64,000 nucleotides of DNA from Flavobacterium sp. (GCA_018401995.1 JAGYJR010000003.1:105640-169639); one strand, 5' to 3'; positions 45,627 through 53,700 are shown, counted from the first letter of the stretch. A program made the numbers and translations. Notes: a model not told the origin generated them from the sequence alone.

Positions 45627-47795
45627 TCAAACCGGTTGCACATATTCCAAATCCTCTAAACTCACTTTAGAAACAAACATACCATAATTTACAGTAGCTT
45701 TTTTCTTTTCAATGGCTTCTAATGTTCCTATGGCTTTTCCATCTTTCATTCGAACTCGGTCGCCAACTTTTAAAACTACTTTTGGTTTGTTTTCTTCTTC
45801 AACTTTGGCTTTTATTTTTTTCTCTTTCTTAACGGTACGAATTTCCTCAACCTTAACTTTCACTTCTTCTTCGACCTTTTTCTGAATCACTTCTTTAACT
45901 TTCTTTTCTTTGACTGATAATTTTTTTCGCTTCGAATTTTCGATTTCTACGATTTTCAAAAATTCACCAATCAACGTTTTTTTATCTTTATTGTTGAAGT
46001 ATTTTTCAGCAACATCGTCTAACTTTTGTCCCATGTAAATCAAACGCTGGTTGGCATCGTACAATTCTTGATAACGCTCTAGTTTCTCTTGAATTTTGGC
46101 ATTAATGTTTTCCATTTTCTTACTTTCTTCACGCGCTTTAGTTTCTTCAACTTTCAACGTTTGCGAAGTTTTCTCTAATTTGGAACGTTCTTTTTGTAAC
46201 GTAGCAATAGTTTGGTCAAAGCGGACTTTACTTTTCTCAATTTTCTTTTTCGCACGATTTATCAATCCGTAAGGAATACCATTTTTTTGTGCGACTTCAA
46301 ACGTAAAAGAACTTCCGGCTTGACCCAAATGTAGTTTATACAAAGGTTCCAATGTTTTTTCATCAAACATCATATTCGCGTTGATGGCGTGTGGCAATTC
46401 ATTAGCCAAAATCTTCAAATTGGTGTAATGCGTGGTGATAATTCCAAAAGCTTCTCGTGCATAAAATTCTTCCAAAAAGGTTTCTGCTAAAGCACCACCA
46501 AGTTCAGGATCAGACCCAGTACCAAATTCATCTATCAAAAATAAGGTTTTATCGTTGCATTTCTTCAAGAAATAATTCATGTTTTTTAAACGATAACTGT
46601 ACGTACTCAAATGATTCTCAATGGATTGATTATCGCCAATATCCGTTAAAATTCTGTCGAATAAAAAGGTTTCGCTTCGTTCGTGAACCGGAATTAGAAT
46701 ACCACTTTGCAACATTAATTGCAGTAAACCAATGGTTTTCAAGGAAATCGTTTTTCCACCAGCATTGGGTCCAGAAATCACAATTACTCTTCCTTCATTC
46801 GTCAGTTCAATGGTTTGTGGATGCGTAACTTCGTTTTTGGCTTTGTTGTTCAAATACAAAATAGGATGGAAGGCCTCTCTAAAAAACAACCGCTTTTCAT
46901 TGGTAATTTGGGGTAAAATAGCATTGATTTTGTGCGCATATTTTGCTTTGGCAGCCACTACATCAATATCACTCAAAAACTCTTGATAACTGGACAAATC
47001 CTCTCGATACGGACGAATCGTATTGGTCAATAACTTTAAAATACGGATAATTTCTTCGCGCTCTTCGTATTCCAATTGGTTGAATTCGGAAGCATAACGA
47101 AATGTGGCTTCGGGTTCAATATAAACAATACTTCCTGTTTTGGAACTGCCTAAAATTGGTCCTTTAACTTTCTTTCGATACATTGCTAAAACCGCTAAAA
47201 CTCGGCGATTATCAACAACTGTTTCTTTAATATCGTCCAAATAACCCGCGCTGTTGTATTGCGAAAGTGCCAAACCAAAACTTTGATTGATTTTTCCACG
47301 CAACAATTGAATATTTCTACGAATGTTCAACAAATCAGGCGAAGCATTGTCTTTTACTTCTCCGTATTTATCGAAAATTTCTTCAATGTGTTTGATGATG
47401 GCTTTTACAATGTTTAACTGCGAACTTTTGGCATGTAAAGCGGGATAATAGTCTTTAAATTTATCTAAAAATTGCAACAAAGTGATAGCAGTTGCTGTCA
47501 ATCCTGAAATCTTGTGAAAACTGGCGACATCCAAATAACTATCTTCAATGTTTAGTAGTTGTAATTCTTTGGTAATCGCTTCAAATCCGTGGTTTGGAAT
47601 GGCATTATTATTGGTAAAAGAAGCTAAATATTCCGAGGTTTGGTTCAAAACAGGCAATAGCGATGCGGCATCTTTGAAAGGTGTAATTTCCAAAGCTTTT
47701 TGTTTGCCCAAATCGGTATTGCAACGCTCCGAAATGGTTTGTAATATGGTGTGAAATTCTAAATCTTGTAAGGTTTTCGATGTTACCGAAATCAT
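45627..47795 (-). CDS. mutS2: MutS2-family ATPase without Smr domain
   Basis: The start is placed at the ATG at 47795 (MISVTSKTLQDLEFHTIL), the usual MutS2 opening, giving 722 residues; a frame to 47864 adds 23 unlikely residues. MutS2 signs are the clamp region with GSIVYIEP, Walker A GPNAGGKT (about 341-348), Walker B LFLIDEFGTGSDPELGGAL and ITTHYTNLK. A long Lys/Glu coiled coil follows (about 530-660), then a KOW-like LKVGDRVRMKDGKAIGTLEA. The C-terminus ends YVQPV with no Smr nuclease domain (no LDLRG or HGKGTG). MutS2 proteins suppress recombination or rescue collided ribosomes; loss of Smr would leave only ATPase and DNA- or ribosome-binding functions. Confidence 0.9.
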   Translation of the reverse strand: MISVTSKTLQDLEFHTILQTISERCNTDLGKQKALEITPFKDAASLLPVLNQTSEYLASFTNNNAIPNHGFEAITKELQLLNIEDSYLDVASFHKISGLTATAITLLQFLDKFKDYYPALHAKSSQLNIVKAIIKHIEEIFDKYGEVKDNASPDLLNIRRNIQLLRGKINQSFGLALSQYNSAGYLDDIKETVVDNRRVLAVLAMYRKKVKGPILGSSKTGSIVYIEPEATFRYASEFNQLEYEEREEIIRILKLLTNTIRPYREDLSSYQEFLSDIDVVAAKAKYAHKINAILPQITNEKRLFFREAFHPILYLNNKAKNEVTHPQTIELTNEGRVIVISGPNAGGKTISLKTIGLLQLMLQSGILIPVHERSETFLFDRILTDIGDNQSIENHLSTYSYRLKNMNYFLKKCNDKTLFLIDEFGTGSDPELGGALAETFLEEFYAREAFGIITTHYTNLKILANELPHAINANMMFDEKTLEPLYKLHLGQAGSSFTFEVAQKNGIPYGLINRAKKKIEKSKVRFDQTIATLQKERSKLEKTSQTLKVEETKAREESKKMENINAKIQEKLERYQELYDANQRLIYMGQKLDDVAEKYFNNKDKKTLIGEFLKIVEIENSKRKKLSVKEKKVKEVIQKKVEEEVKVKVEEIRTVKKEKKIKAKVEEENKPKVVLKVGDRVRMKDGKAIGTLEAIEKKKATVNYGMFVSKVSLEDLEYVQPV

Positions 47796-47810
47796 ATTTG
47801 AAAATTTACA

Positions 47811-47818
47811 CAAATGTA
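47811..47818 (-). promoter_or_regulatory. Possible -7 box for mutS2
   Basis: Read on the minus strand this is TACATTTG, matching TAnnTTTG, 16 bases before the chosen start at 47795. This supports the shorter mutS2 start over 47864. No clear -33 was found. Confidence 0.4.
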
Positions 47819-47843
47819 CAAAGAGCAAGTCTGAAATTGCTAG

Positions 47844-47851
47844 TATATTTG
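47844..47851 (+). promoter_or_regulatory. Possible -7 box for ung
   Basis: TATATTTG matches TAnnTTTG and lies 28 bases before the ung ATG, facing away from the mutS2 box in the same 83-base divergent gap. Confidence 0.45.
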
Positions 47852-47878
47852 TATTTTTAAACAAATTTAAGACTTGTT

Positions 47879-48547
47879 ATGCAAATTCCTTTAGCTGCTG
47901 ATTGGCAAACGGTATTAAAAGACGAATTAAACCAACCGTATTTTCAAAACTTAATGCACCAAGTGGCTCATGAATACGACAATTTTACTTGTTTTCCACC
48001 AAAGGAATTGATTTTTAATGCCTTCAATTCTTGTTCGTTTGAAGCTACAAAAGTGGTGATTTTAGGTCAAGATCCGTATCATGGTGATAAAGAAGCGAAT
48101 GGTTTAGCCTTTTCAGTTGCAGATGATGTGCGAATTCCACCATCATTAAGAAATATTTTTGCTGAAGTGCATTCCGATTTAAACCAAATTTTATTACCCA
48201 ATTCTGGCAACTTGGAACGCTGGGCCAATCAAGGTGTTTTGTTATTAAACGCAACATTAACTGTTAGAAAAGATACGCCAAATAGCCACAAAAAGTTGCA
48301 TTGGCAAGCTTTTACAGATGCTGTGATTCGAAAACTTTCGGAAGAAAAGGAGCATTTGGTTTTTTTACTTTGGGGCGCATTTGCTCAGAAAAAAGTAAAA
48401 TTAATTGACACCAACAAACATCTAATTTTAACTTCTGGACATCCTTCACCCATGAGTGCCAATCAAGGCAAATGGTTTGGTAATAAACATTTTAGCAAGG
48501 CGAATGTGTATTTGGAAGGAATAGGGAAGAAAGGGATTGAGTGGTAA
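47879..48547 (+). CDS. ung: Uracil-DNA glycosylase
   Basis: The 222-aa protein has the family 1 UDG motifs: LGQDPYHG with catalytic Asp at about 65, the Phe stacking region NGLAFSV, GVLLLNATLTV with Asn, and HPSPMSA with His at about 187 followed by FGNKHFSKAN. It removes uracil from DNA at the start of base excision repair. It is divergent from mutS2, giving a DNA-repair gene pair, and ends three bases from the convergent YwqK-type gene. Confidence 0.96.
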   Translation: MQIPLAADWQTVLKDELNQPYFQNLMHQVAHEYDNFTCFPPKELIFNAFNSCSFEATKVVILGQDPYHGDKEANGLAFSVADDVRIPPSLRNIFAEVHSDLNQILLPNSGNLERWANQGVLLLNATLTVRKDTPNSHKKLHWQAFTDAVIRKLSEEKEHLVFLLWGAFAQKKVKLIDTNKHLILTSGHPSPMSANQGKWFGNKHFSKANVYLEGIGKKGIEW

Positions 48548-48550
48548 GGA

Positions 48551-49501
48551 TTAGTCAGTTGATAAATTTCCTTTTTCATCCCAAAACTTAGTTTCTTTAG
48601 TTAAATGATTGTATTCACTAATTAAATTACCATTTTCATAGTAATCTTTACTAATATTTTTTATGTTGTCAAATTCGTTACGAATATTTCCGTTTTGATA
48701 ATAATTTCTATTAAAAATATGTTTTCCTTTAAAGAAATTGCCTTCATATTTTAAAATTTTATTTCCATAATAACAATAGTATTTTCCCTCGCATTTACCG
48801 TCTATCATATTCATGTATAATGATATTTTTCCATCAAGAAAATAGCATATTATCTCCCCAGTAAATTTTTTCCCATTTTTGTAATAAAACTTATTATCAT
48901 ATTCACCTTCAAAAACCTTTGTTCCATTTTCATTGTAAACATTTACAAAACCACTATTTTTAATTTCATTATTTGAATCAAATTTATGAATGAATTCTTC
49001 AAACTTATTTCCATTATCATAAAAAAATATCCTTTTCTTGCTAGAGTTTAATTCACTTGGTTTTCCATTTTCAAAAAACCAAGTTGTCTCTTCAGTCTTT
49101 GAATTATATTCTTGTTTTTTTTGTCCATTTTCATGGAAGGTTATATTTAAACCAATTTGATGTCCTTTATCATATTCTCTTTTCCATTGAATTTTTCCAT
49201 TTTCATACCAATCAAAATATTTTCCTTCACATTGTCTATTTTTTACTCTTTTTAAAGACTTCTTGAAACCACTTTCATAGAAACTAAAATCAATATATTC
49301 ATTATTTGATTTATGAAATCTTAACTTAGTAATTATTCCTTTTTTGTTTTTTGTAGTATCAATTCTAATATTGTCGACAAAATTATTTTTCAAAGAATCA
49401 ATTTCTTTTTCATGAATAGTCTTTTCTTTGGCAGTATTTATATCAAAACAACTTATTAATGTTGAAAAAAATAAAACTATAAATATAATTGCTTTCTTCA
49501 T
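48551..49501 (-). CDS. YwqK/MORN-like repeat lipoprotein
   Basis: The 316-aa product has a lipoprotein signal (IVLFFSTLISC, lipid Cys at 18). It contains many copies of a short repeat with the pattern YxNGxxxxE(Y/F) (for example WYENGKIQWKREY, FHENGQKKQEY, YYQNGNIRNEF, YYENGNLISEY), which is the YwqK/MORN-like fold. Relatives are labelled toxin-antitoxin system YwqK family antitoxin, after Bacillus YwqJ-YwqK, but no toxin gene is beside it here, and its lipoprotein signal argues against an intracellular antitoxin role. Function unknown. It lies three bases before the transglutaminase gene, so co-transcription from 50431 is possible. Confidence 0.78.
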   Translation of the reverse strand: MKKAIIFIVLFFSTLISCFDINTAKEKTIHEKEIDSLKNNFVDNIRIDTTKNKKGIITKLRFHKSNNEYIDFSFYESGFKKSLKRVKNRQCEGKYFDWYENGKIQWKREYDKGHQIGLNITFHENGQKKQEYNSKTEETTWFFENGKPSELNSSKKRIFFYDNGNKFEEFIHKFDSNNEIKNSGFVNVYNENGTKVFEGEYDNKFYYKNGKKFTGEIICYFLDGKISLYMNMIDGKCEGKYYCYYGNKILKYEGNFFKGKHIFNRNYYQNGNIRNEFDNIKNISKDYYENGNLISEYNHLTKETKFWDEKGNLSTD

Positions 49502-49504
49502 ATT

Positions 49505-50431
49505 TTATAATGTTAATGCTCCCAAAATTTCTTCTTTCATAAAAGGTCCGCCAGGATATTTGGCAGTGTAATCTAAATTTAACCAAATGTTGCCGCGTTC
49601 GTCAATATGGTAATGAATGTCTTTGTTTTTACTTTCGTTTACAAACAAGACTTCTTTAATCAAATAAATTGCAGTTTCTAAATCGGAGTTATTGCCAATT
49701 AGCATTTCTGGATACAAATGTCCGCCCGTGTGAATGATTCTGGGTGTGCCACCAATAGCTTTGATACAAGCTGCCATCAAAACCGCATGATCGTCGCAAT
49801 CGCCTGAAAAATGTTGCAAACTTTCGGAAGCGTAAGCTATGTATTCTCTTCCTTTTGGATCGTTCACGTAATTCCAATTGTTTTTGATTTCTTTGAAAAC
49901 GGCAAAACATTGGATCATTTTTCGGTTTTCGTGAAAGCCTTTTACGTCTCTAAAATGTTTGGTAGTAGCGTATAAAGCAAAATTTCGCACTTTGGGATTG
50001 GTAAAATCAACCGCATTGATAATTTTGGATTTGTTGGGAAACGGCAATAATTTGGCAACAATCAAATCTTGTGGATACGGATTTTCGCTCATGGCATAAA
50101 TCATAAAACGGTAATCTTCAAAAACGCGATAAAATCCGTAGTTTCCAAATAGGGTTCCATAAATTAAAGCTACCAAATAAAGTGCAATACAAATGATAAT
50201 AATGGTTTTTAATAATCTCAAAAGCAATTGAATAACAACTATAACCAAAATAAAAAGTAGTATTCTATCCAAATTATAAATCCAATTGAGTTCAATTAGA
50301 TTTTGGTGAAGAATTAAAAAGGTAGGTATGGCAATTAAGATATTTAGCAAAAAAATGACAACAGAATCCCAAGGCTTTGGTAAAGAAAGCTTTTCTTTGA
50401 TTTCGGCTATGGTTGGGATTTTTAAGGTCAT
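49505..50431 (-). CDS. Transglutaminase-like domain membrane protein
   Basis: The 308-aa protein begins with a short cytoplasmic stretch and two or three hydrophobic helices (about 20-40, 52-70, 72-95). A soluble domain follows with the transglutaminase core: SGDCDDHAVLMAAC holding the nucleophile Cys, His in IIHTGGHLYPEM and Asp/Asn in IWLNLDYT. It belongs to the transglutaminase-like cysteine peptidase superfamily. The soluble domain is probably periplasmic. The target is unknown. The downstream repeat lipoprotein gene follows by three bases. Confidence 0.82.
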   Translation of the reverse strand: MTLKIPTIAEIKEKLSLPKPWDSVVIFLLNILIAIPTFLILHQNLIELNWIYNLDRILLFILVIVVIQLLLRLLKTIIIICIALYLVALIYGTLFGNYGFYRVFEDYRFMIYAMSENPYPQDLIVAKLLPFPNKSKIINAVDFTNPKVRNFALYATTKHFRDVKGFHENRKMIQCFAVFKEIKNNWNYVNDPKGREYIAYASESLQHFSGDCDDHAVLMAACIKAIGGTPRIIHTGGHLYPEMLIGNNSDLETAIYLIKEVLFVNESKNKDIHYHIDERGNIWLNLDYTAKYPGGPFMKEEILGALTL

Positions 50432-50459
50432 TTCGTTTTAAAACGATAAAATTACGGAA

Positions 50460-51305
50460 TTATTTAAGTACCGAGTCGCTTGGAAGCATTTTATCGATAA
50501 TTTGTAACCTCAAAAGTTGTTCCATTATTTTGTTAAGTGTAGCAGTATTCATTTGTTTTTGCGACCAACGCGTCAATTGCAACCATTCTTGAATGGCTTC
50601 CACTTTTTGGTTGTATTTGGCTGCCAACGTTCTATCGATACTTGGAATCATTTTGAACTCTTCGGTTGTGGTATTGATGATGTCCAAGATTTGTTTGATT
50701 ACGTTTGGATTTTCTTCCAAAACTTCATTTCTAACCGCAATTACAAAACAAGGCCAAGGCGTTGGACAATCGGCAATTCTTCTGAAAATTCCTTGATCTA
50801 CCAATGGTTGGGTCATAAAACGTTCCCACATGAAATAATCCGCTGTTCCTGAAGTCAGACTTTTAACCGCACCATCAATGGTATTTACGATCTCGAATTG
50901 TAAATTTTCGGGGTTCCAATTCTGATTTTGCGCATTCACAATACTCATCAAATGCGAACCCGAACCCATGCGAGAAATGGCTACTTTTTTGTTTTCTAAA
51001 TCGGAAAGTGTTTTATAATTTGAATTAGCAGCCACGTGAATGCCCCAAATTAAAGGACTTTGCACATAAACTTGTACAATCTTACTCGGATTTCCAGCAG
51101 TGATGTCTTTGATGATGCCTTCGGTTAGAATTACGGCAATATCGGTTTCGCCATCACGTAACATTTGACACATTTTCCCTGTTCCTTCTGGAACGTTAGT
51201 CCATTGTAAATCGATTCCCACGGCTTCAAATTCGCCATCTTCGATACACATGTGCCAAGGTAAATTGAAATGTTCTGGAACGCCAGCTATTTTGATTGTT
51301 TTCAT
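50460..51305 (-). CDS. Substrate-binding-protein fold, SsuA/THI5-like, no signal peptide
   Basis: The 281-aa protein reads MKTIKIAGVPEHFNLPWHMC from the first codon, with no signal peptide. Its fold pattern is that of type 2 periplasmic binding proteins of the NMT1/SsuA group: GEFEAVGIDLQW, GTGKMCQMLRDGETDIAV, ISRMGSGSHLM, and GTADYFMWERFMTQPL. A cytoplasmic binding protein is odd for an ABC transporter. It might be an enzyme or a sensor of the group related to eukaryotic THI5 or to MqnA/MqnD, but the characteristic residues of those were not verified. No permease or ATPase gene adjoins it. Confidence 0.78.
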   Translation of the reverse strand: MKTIKIAGVPEHFNLPWHMCIEDGEFEAVGIDLQWTNVPEGTGKMCQMLRDGETDIAVILTEGIIKDITAGNPSKIVQVYVQSPLIWGIHVAANSNYKTLSDLENKKVAISRMGSGSHLMSIVNAQNQNWNPENLQFEIVNTIDGAVKSLTSGTADYFMWERFMTQPLVDQGIFRRIADCPTPWPCFVIAVRNEVLEENPNVIKQILDIINTTTEEFKMIPSIDRTLAAKYNQKVEAIQEWLQLTRWSQKQMNTATLNKIMEQLLRLQIIDKMLPSDSVLK

Positions 51306-51337
51306 TCTAAAGTTTAAAAGGTTAAATGGTTATGAGT

Positions 51338-51607
51338 TTAAAAGTTATTTGCTAACCCGCTTAAAAAATAGATTAGGGAAATAGCTAAAATTATACTCTC
51401 AAAAATTATAAGTTTTGAGAATTTAATTCGCTTTTGTAAAATATAATCTATAATCCACAGCAATATTGATAAAAATAACGGTAATAATAGGTTAATACTA
51501 AAATCCAATGTTAAATGTTTTATTATTAACAATAAAGAAATAATGAATAATATTACTGAAAATATATTGAATGGAGTATAACTATATTTTTTCATTAAAA
51601 CTTTCAT
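51338..51607 (-). CDS. Small membrane protein, 89 aa
   Basis: The product has three hydrophobic segments (about 14-32, 36-56 and 66-86) and a short basic N-terminus (MKVLMKKYSYTPFN). It starts six bases after the stop of the nucleoside phosphorylase gene on the same strand. No family is recognised. An ATG at 51595 (MKKYSYTPFN) is an alternative start. Confidence 0.65.
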   Translation of the reverse strand: MKVLMKKYSYTPFNIFSVILFIISLLLIIKHLTLDFSINLLLPLFLSILLWIIDYILQKRIKFSKLIIFESIILAISLIYFLSGLANNF

Positions 51608-51613
51608 TTTTTA

Positions 51614-52480
51614 TTACTCAGCTAACTTATTCAATGTATACTCAATTAATTCATCTACAGCTTTGTATGGGTCTTCACTGAAAGTTCCACTTGCACGATT
51701 TGCGATGATAGCGTTTAATGATAAACAGTTGTGACCTAATAGTTTACCTAATCCATAAATAGCTGCAGTTTCCATTTCTAAATTGGTCATTTTGGTGCCG
51801 TTGAAATTGAAACTATCCATTTTAGTATTTAACTCAGGATCTTGAATTCCTAAACGAACTACTCGACCTTGTGGACCGTAAAATCCGCCAGCAGTTCCTG
51901 TGAATCCTTTGAAAATTTTATCGCTTTCTAAACGTTTTTCCAGAGCTTTACTTCCTGCAATTACGTACGGACGCCCTTTTCTTATGTCCCAATTCGTTTG
52001 CTTGATGAACGCTTCTTCCATTTGGGTTTCTGAAATTTCGTCAATTAAATAGGAGCGAAGCATGTTGTCCAAACCTAAGCCATACTGACTCATTACAAAA
52101 CTATCACAAGGAATATCGGCTTGTAAAGAACCTGAAGTTCCTATACGAACGATGTTCAATGAAGTCAATTCTTTTTTAACGGTTCTCGTTTCTAAATCAA
52201 CGTTTACCAAAGCGTCTAACTCATTCATTACGATGTCGATGTTGTCTGGACCAATTCCAGTTGACATCACAGTCATTCTTTTACCTTTATAGGTTCCGGT
52301 TTGGGTTTTAAATTCACGTTTTTGAGTCGTAAACTCTATTGAATCAAAGTGTTTTGTGATTTTTTCAACTCTATTTTGGTCCCCAACGAAGATAATATCG
52401 TTAGCGATTTGTCCAGGTTTTAAATTGATGTGATATACACTTCCGTCTGGATTTAATATTAATTCTGATGCTGCTATCAT
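51614..52480 (-). CDS. Nucleoside phosphorylase (uridine phosphorylase type)
   Basis: The 288-aa protein has nucleoside phosphorylase family 1 features: IIFVGDQNRVEKI near the phosphate site, STGIGPDNIDIVMNEL, IVRIGTSGSLQAD, and NLEMETAAIYGLGKLLGHN, the segment contacting the nucleoside ribose (with ME-E). It splits uridine or another nucleoside with phosphate to base and ribose-1-phosphate in salvage. Base preference is an inference from overall resemblance to Udp. A pair of G-rich inverted repeats separates it from the upstream SUI1 gene. Confidence 0.88.
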   Translation of the reverse strand: MIAASELILNPDGSVYHINLKPGQIANDIIFVGDQNRVEKITKHFDSIEFTTQKREFKTQTGTYKGKRMTVMSTGIGPDNIDIVMNELDALVNVDLETRTVKKELTSLNIVRIGTSGSLQADIPCDSFVMSQYGLGLDNMLRSYLIDEISETQMEEAFIKQTNWDIRKGRPYVIAGSKALEKRLESDKIFKGFTGTAGGFYGPQGRVVRLGIQDPELNTKMDSFNFNGTKMTNLEMETAAIYGLGKLLGHNCLSLNAIIANRASGTFSEDPYKAVDELIEYTLNKLAE

Positions 52481-52483
52481 TTT

Positions 52484-52629
52484 AGCCCCCTAACCCCCGA
52501 AGGGGGAATCCTATTAGGGGTCAATAGGTTTTATATTCTTATAATCATTTTAAAGTTAATTACAAGATAGTTAATTTTATTTTTAATCAATTTTACATTT
52601 TTTATTCCCCCTTTGGGGGTTAGGGGGCT
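52484..52629. repeat. Inverted GC-rich blocks between SUI1 and nucleoside phosphorylase genes
   Basis: AGCCCCCTAACCCCCGAAGG at 52484-52503 (continuing GGGAAT) and its inverted partner ATTCCCCCTTTGGGGGTTAG at 52604-52623 (continuing GGGGCT) bracket 94 AT-rich bases. Each block is also a small hairpin (CCCCC/GGGGG) on its own. They are strikingly G/C-rich in this genome and lie between two same-strand genes, so they may stop or slow transcription. This is a recurring intergenic sequence type in Bacteroidota. Confidence 0.8.
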
Positions 52630-52962
52630 TTAACCGCCTACGCGTTTTGTTTTGAATCCTTTGTCTTGTAATAGTTTCATGATTTTGTCACGATAATCGC
52701 CTTGAATGATGATTTCGCCATCTTTAAAAGTACCACCAACTGCTAATTTGCTTTTTATTTCTTTTGCTAAGATTTTAAAATCTTCGTCTTCGCCTTCATA
52801 ACCTGAGATTATTGTAGTGGGTTTTCCTTTACGTTTCTCATATTTACAAATCATCGGTTCTTTTTGAACAAATAATTCATGAGTAGTTTCCTTGATAATT
52901 TCTGGTTCGTTAGAAACTTCGTGGTCAGGAAATAGTTTTTTTAGTTGTTCGCTTAAATCCAT
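52630..52962 (-). CDS. SUI1/eIF1-family translation factor (YciH-like)
   Basis: The 110-aa protein has the SUI1 fold pattern: RKGKPTTIISGYEGEDEDFK, LAKEIKSKLAVGGTFKDGEI and IIQGDYRDKIMKLLQDKGF with final KTKRVGG. This is the bacterial YciH group, related to eukaryotic eIF1. YciH-type proteins affect start-codon selection or bind stressed ribosomes; the exact role here is not known. It stands alone between two repeat regions. Confidence 0.9.
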   Translation of the reverse strand: MDLSEQLKKLFPDHEVSNEPEIIKETTHELFVQKEPMICKYEKRKGKPTTIISGYEGEDEDFKILAKEIKSKLAVGGTFKDGEIIIQGDYRDKIMKLLQDKGFKTKRVGG

Positions 52963-52974
52963 TTTTAATTTTTT

Positions 52975-53013
52975 GGAACACAGATTAGAAAAATTTTAAA
53001 AATCTCCATAATC
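52975..53013 (+). repeat. GGAACACAGATT repeat copy C
   Basis: Starts GGAACACAGATTAGAAAAAT and ends in AAAAATC. Same family as 23251 and 45495. It is the outer direct copy left of the GxxExxY gene. Confidence 0.65.
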
Positions 53014-53051
53014 TGAATTTTATAATTTTAATTAATTATTTTTATTTTTTT

Positions 53052-53091
53052 GGAACACAGATTTGAGAAATCTTAAAAAATCAATAAACCT
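53052..53091 (+). repeat. GGAACACAGATT repeat copy D, left flank of the GxxExxY gene
   Basis: Starts GGAACACAGATTTGAGAAAT, then CTTAAAAAATC. Its inverted partner lies at 53563-53619, on the other side of the GxxExxY gene. Confidence 0.7.
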
Positions 53092-53114
53092 ATATAATCA
53101 ATATCCAAATTTAA

Positions 53115-53510
53115 TTATCTTTTTTTCTTCTTTAAATCGTTTGTGAAAATTTTTCTAATGAATTGTGGGTCTTTCCCAAAATTTAAAATTAAGCCAACTT
53201 CACAATCGGTTGCTTTTAAATAATTTAGCAATTGATTTTCATGAATATCGGTTAAGTATTCAACGCATTTTAATTCTACAATTACAGAATCATTTATAAT
53301 TATGTCTGGAATATATTCTCCAACCACTTCATTTTTATAATAAACATTCACTTTTTTCTCTGAATCAATTTTATAACCATTATTCTTGAGTTCGATTAGT
53401 AATGCTTTATGATATACTTTTTCTAAAAAACCAAAACCTAATTCATTGTAAACATTGTAATAAATTCCGATAATAGATTTAGTTAGTTCTTGGTGTGGAA
53501 AATTTTTCAT
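53115..53510 (-). CDS. GxxExxY protein (PD-(D/E)XK nuclease-fold family)
   Basis: The 131-aa protein contains the eponymous motif GFLEKVY (GxxExxY) in ELGFGFLEKVYHKALLIEL. A nuclease-like core follows, with PDIIINDSVIVELKCVE (D...ExK pattern) and ENQLLNYLKATDCEVGLILNFG. These are PD-(D/E)XK-fold proteins of unknown role that occur in intergenic regions and near short repeats. It is flanked by inverted GGAACACAGATT repeats at 53052 and 53619. The 568-base unit (repeat, gene, inverted repeat) has no other gene. Confidence 0.88.
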   Translation of the reverse strand: MKNFPHQELTKSIIGIYYNVYNELGFGFLEKVYHKALLIELKNNGYKIDSEKKVNVYYKNEVVGEYIPDIIINDSVIVELKCVEYLTDIHENQLLNYLKATDCEVGLILNFGKDPQFIRKIFTNDLKKKKR

Positions 53511-53562
53511 AATTACTTTGTATGGCGTTTAAATATTTAATTGTTTCAAATTTAGGAGTAGC

Positions 53563-53619
53563 GATTTAAGAAATTTAAGAAATTTTAAAAATTATTAAGA
53601 TTTCTTCAATCTGTGTTCC
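53563..53619 (-). repeat. GGAACACAGATT repeat copy E, right inverted flank
   Basis: Ends with AATCTGTGTTCC at 53608-53619. On the minus strand it reads GGAACACAGATTGAAGAAAT, then CTTAATAATTTTTAAAATTT, close to copy D. With copy D it brackets the GxxExxY gene as inverted ends. Confidence 0.7.
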
Positions 53620-53646
53620 AAAGATAATCTTGTTATTGTATTTAAA

Positions 53647-53679
53647 AACAAAAAAGACATCAAGAAAACTTAATGCCTT
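53647..53679 (-). terminator. Terminator after the 2-oxoglutarate oxygenase-like gene
   Basis: On the minus strand GGCATTAAG pairs with CTTGATGTC (two G-U pairs) around TTTT, followed by a T-run. It lies 22 bases after the stop at 53701. Confidence 0.55.
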
Positions 53680-53700
53680 TTCTATCTATTATAAAATTAT

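Noticed and set aside
48551..49501. Type II toxin-antitoxin locus based on the YwqK family label
   Set aside because: There is no toxin gene adjacent, and the protein has a lipoprotein signal that does not fit a cytoplasmic antitoxin.
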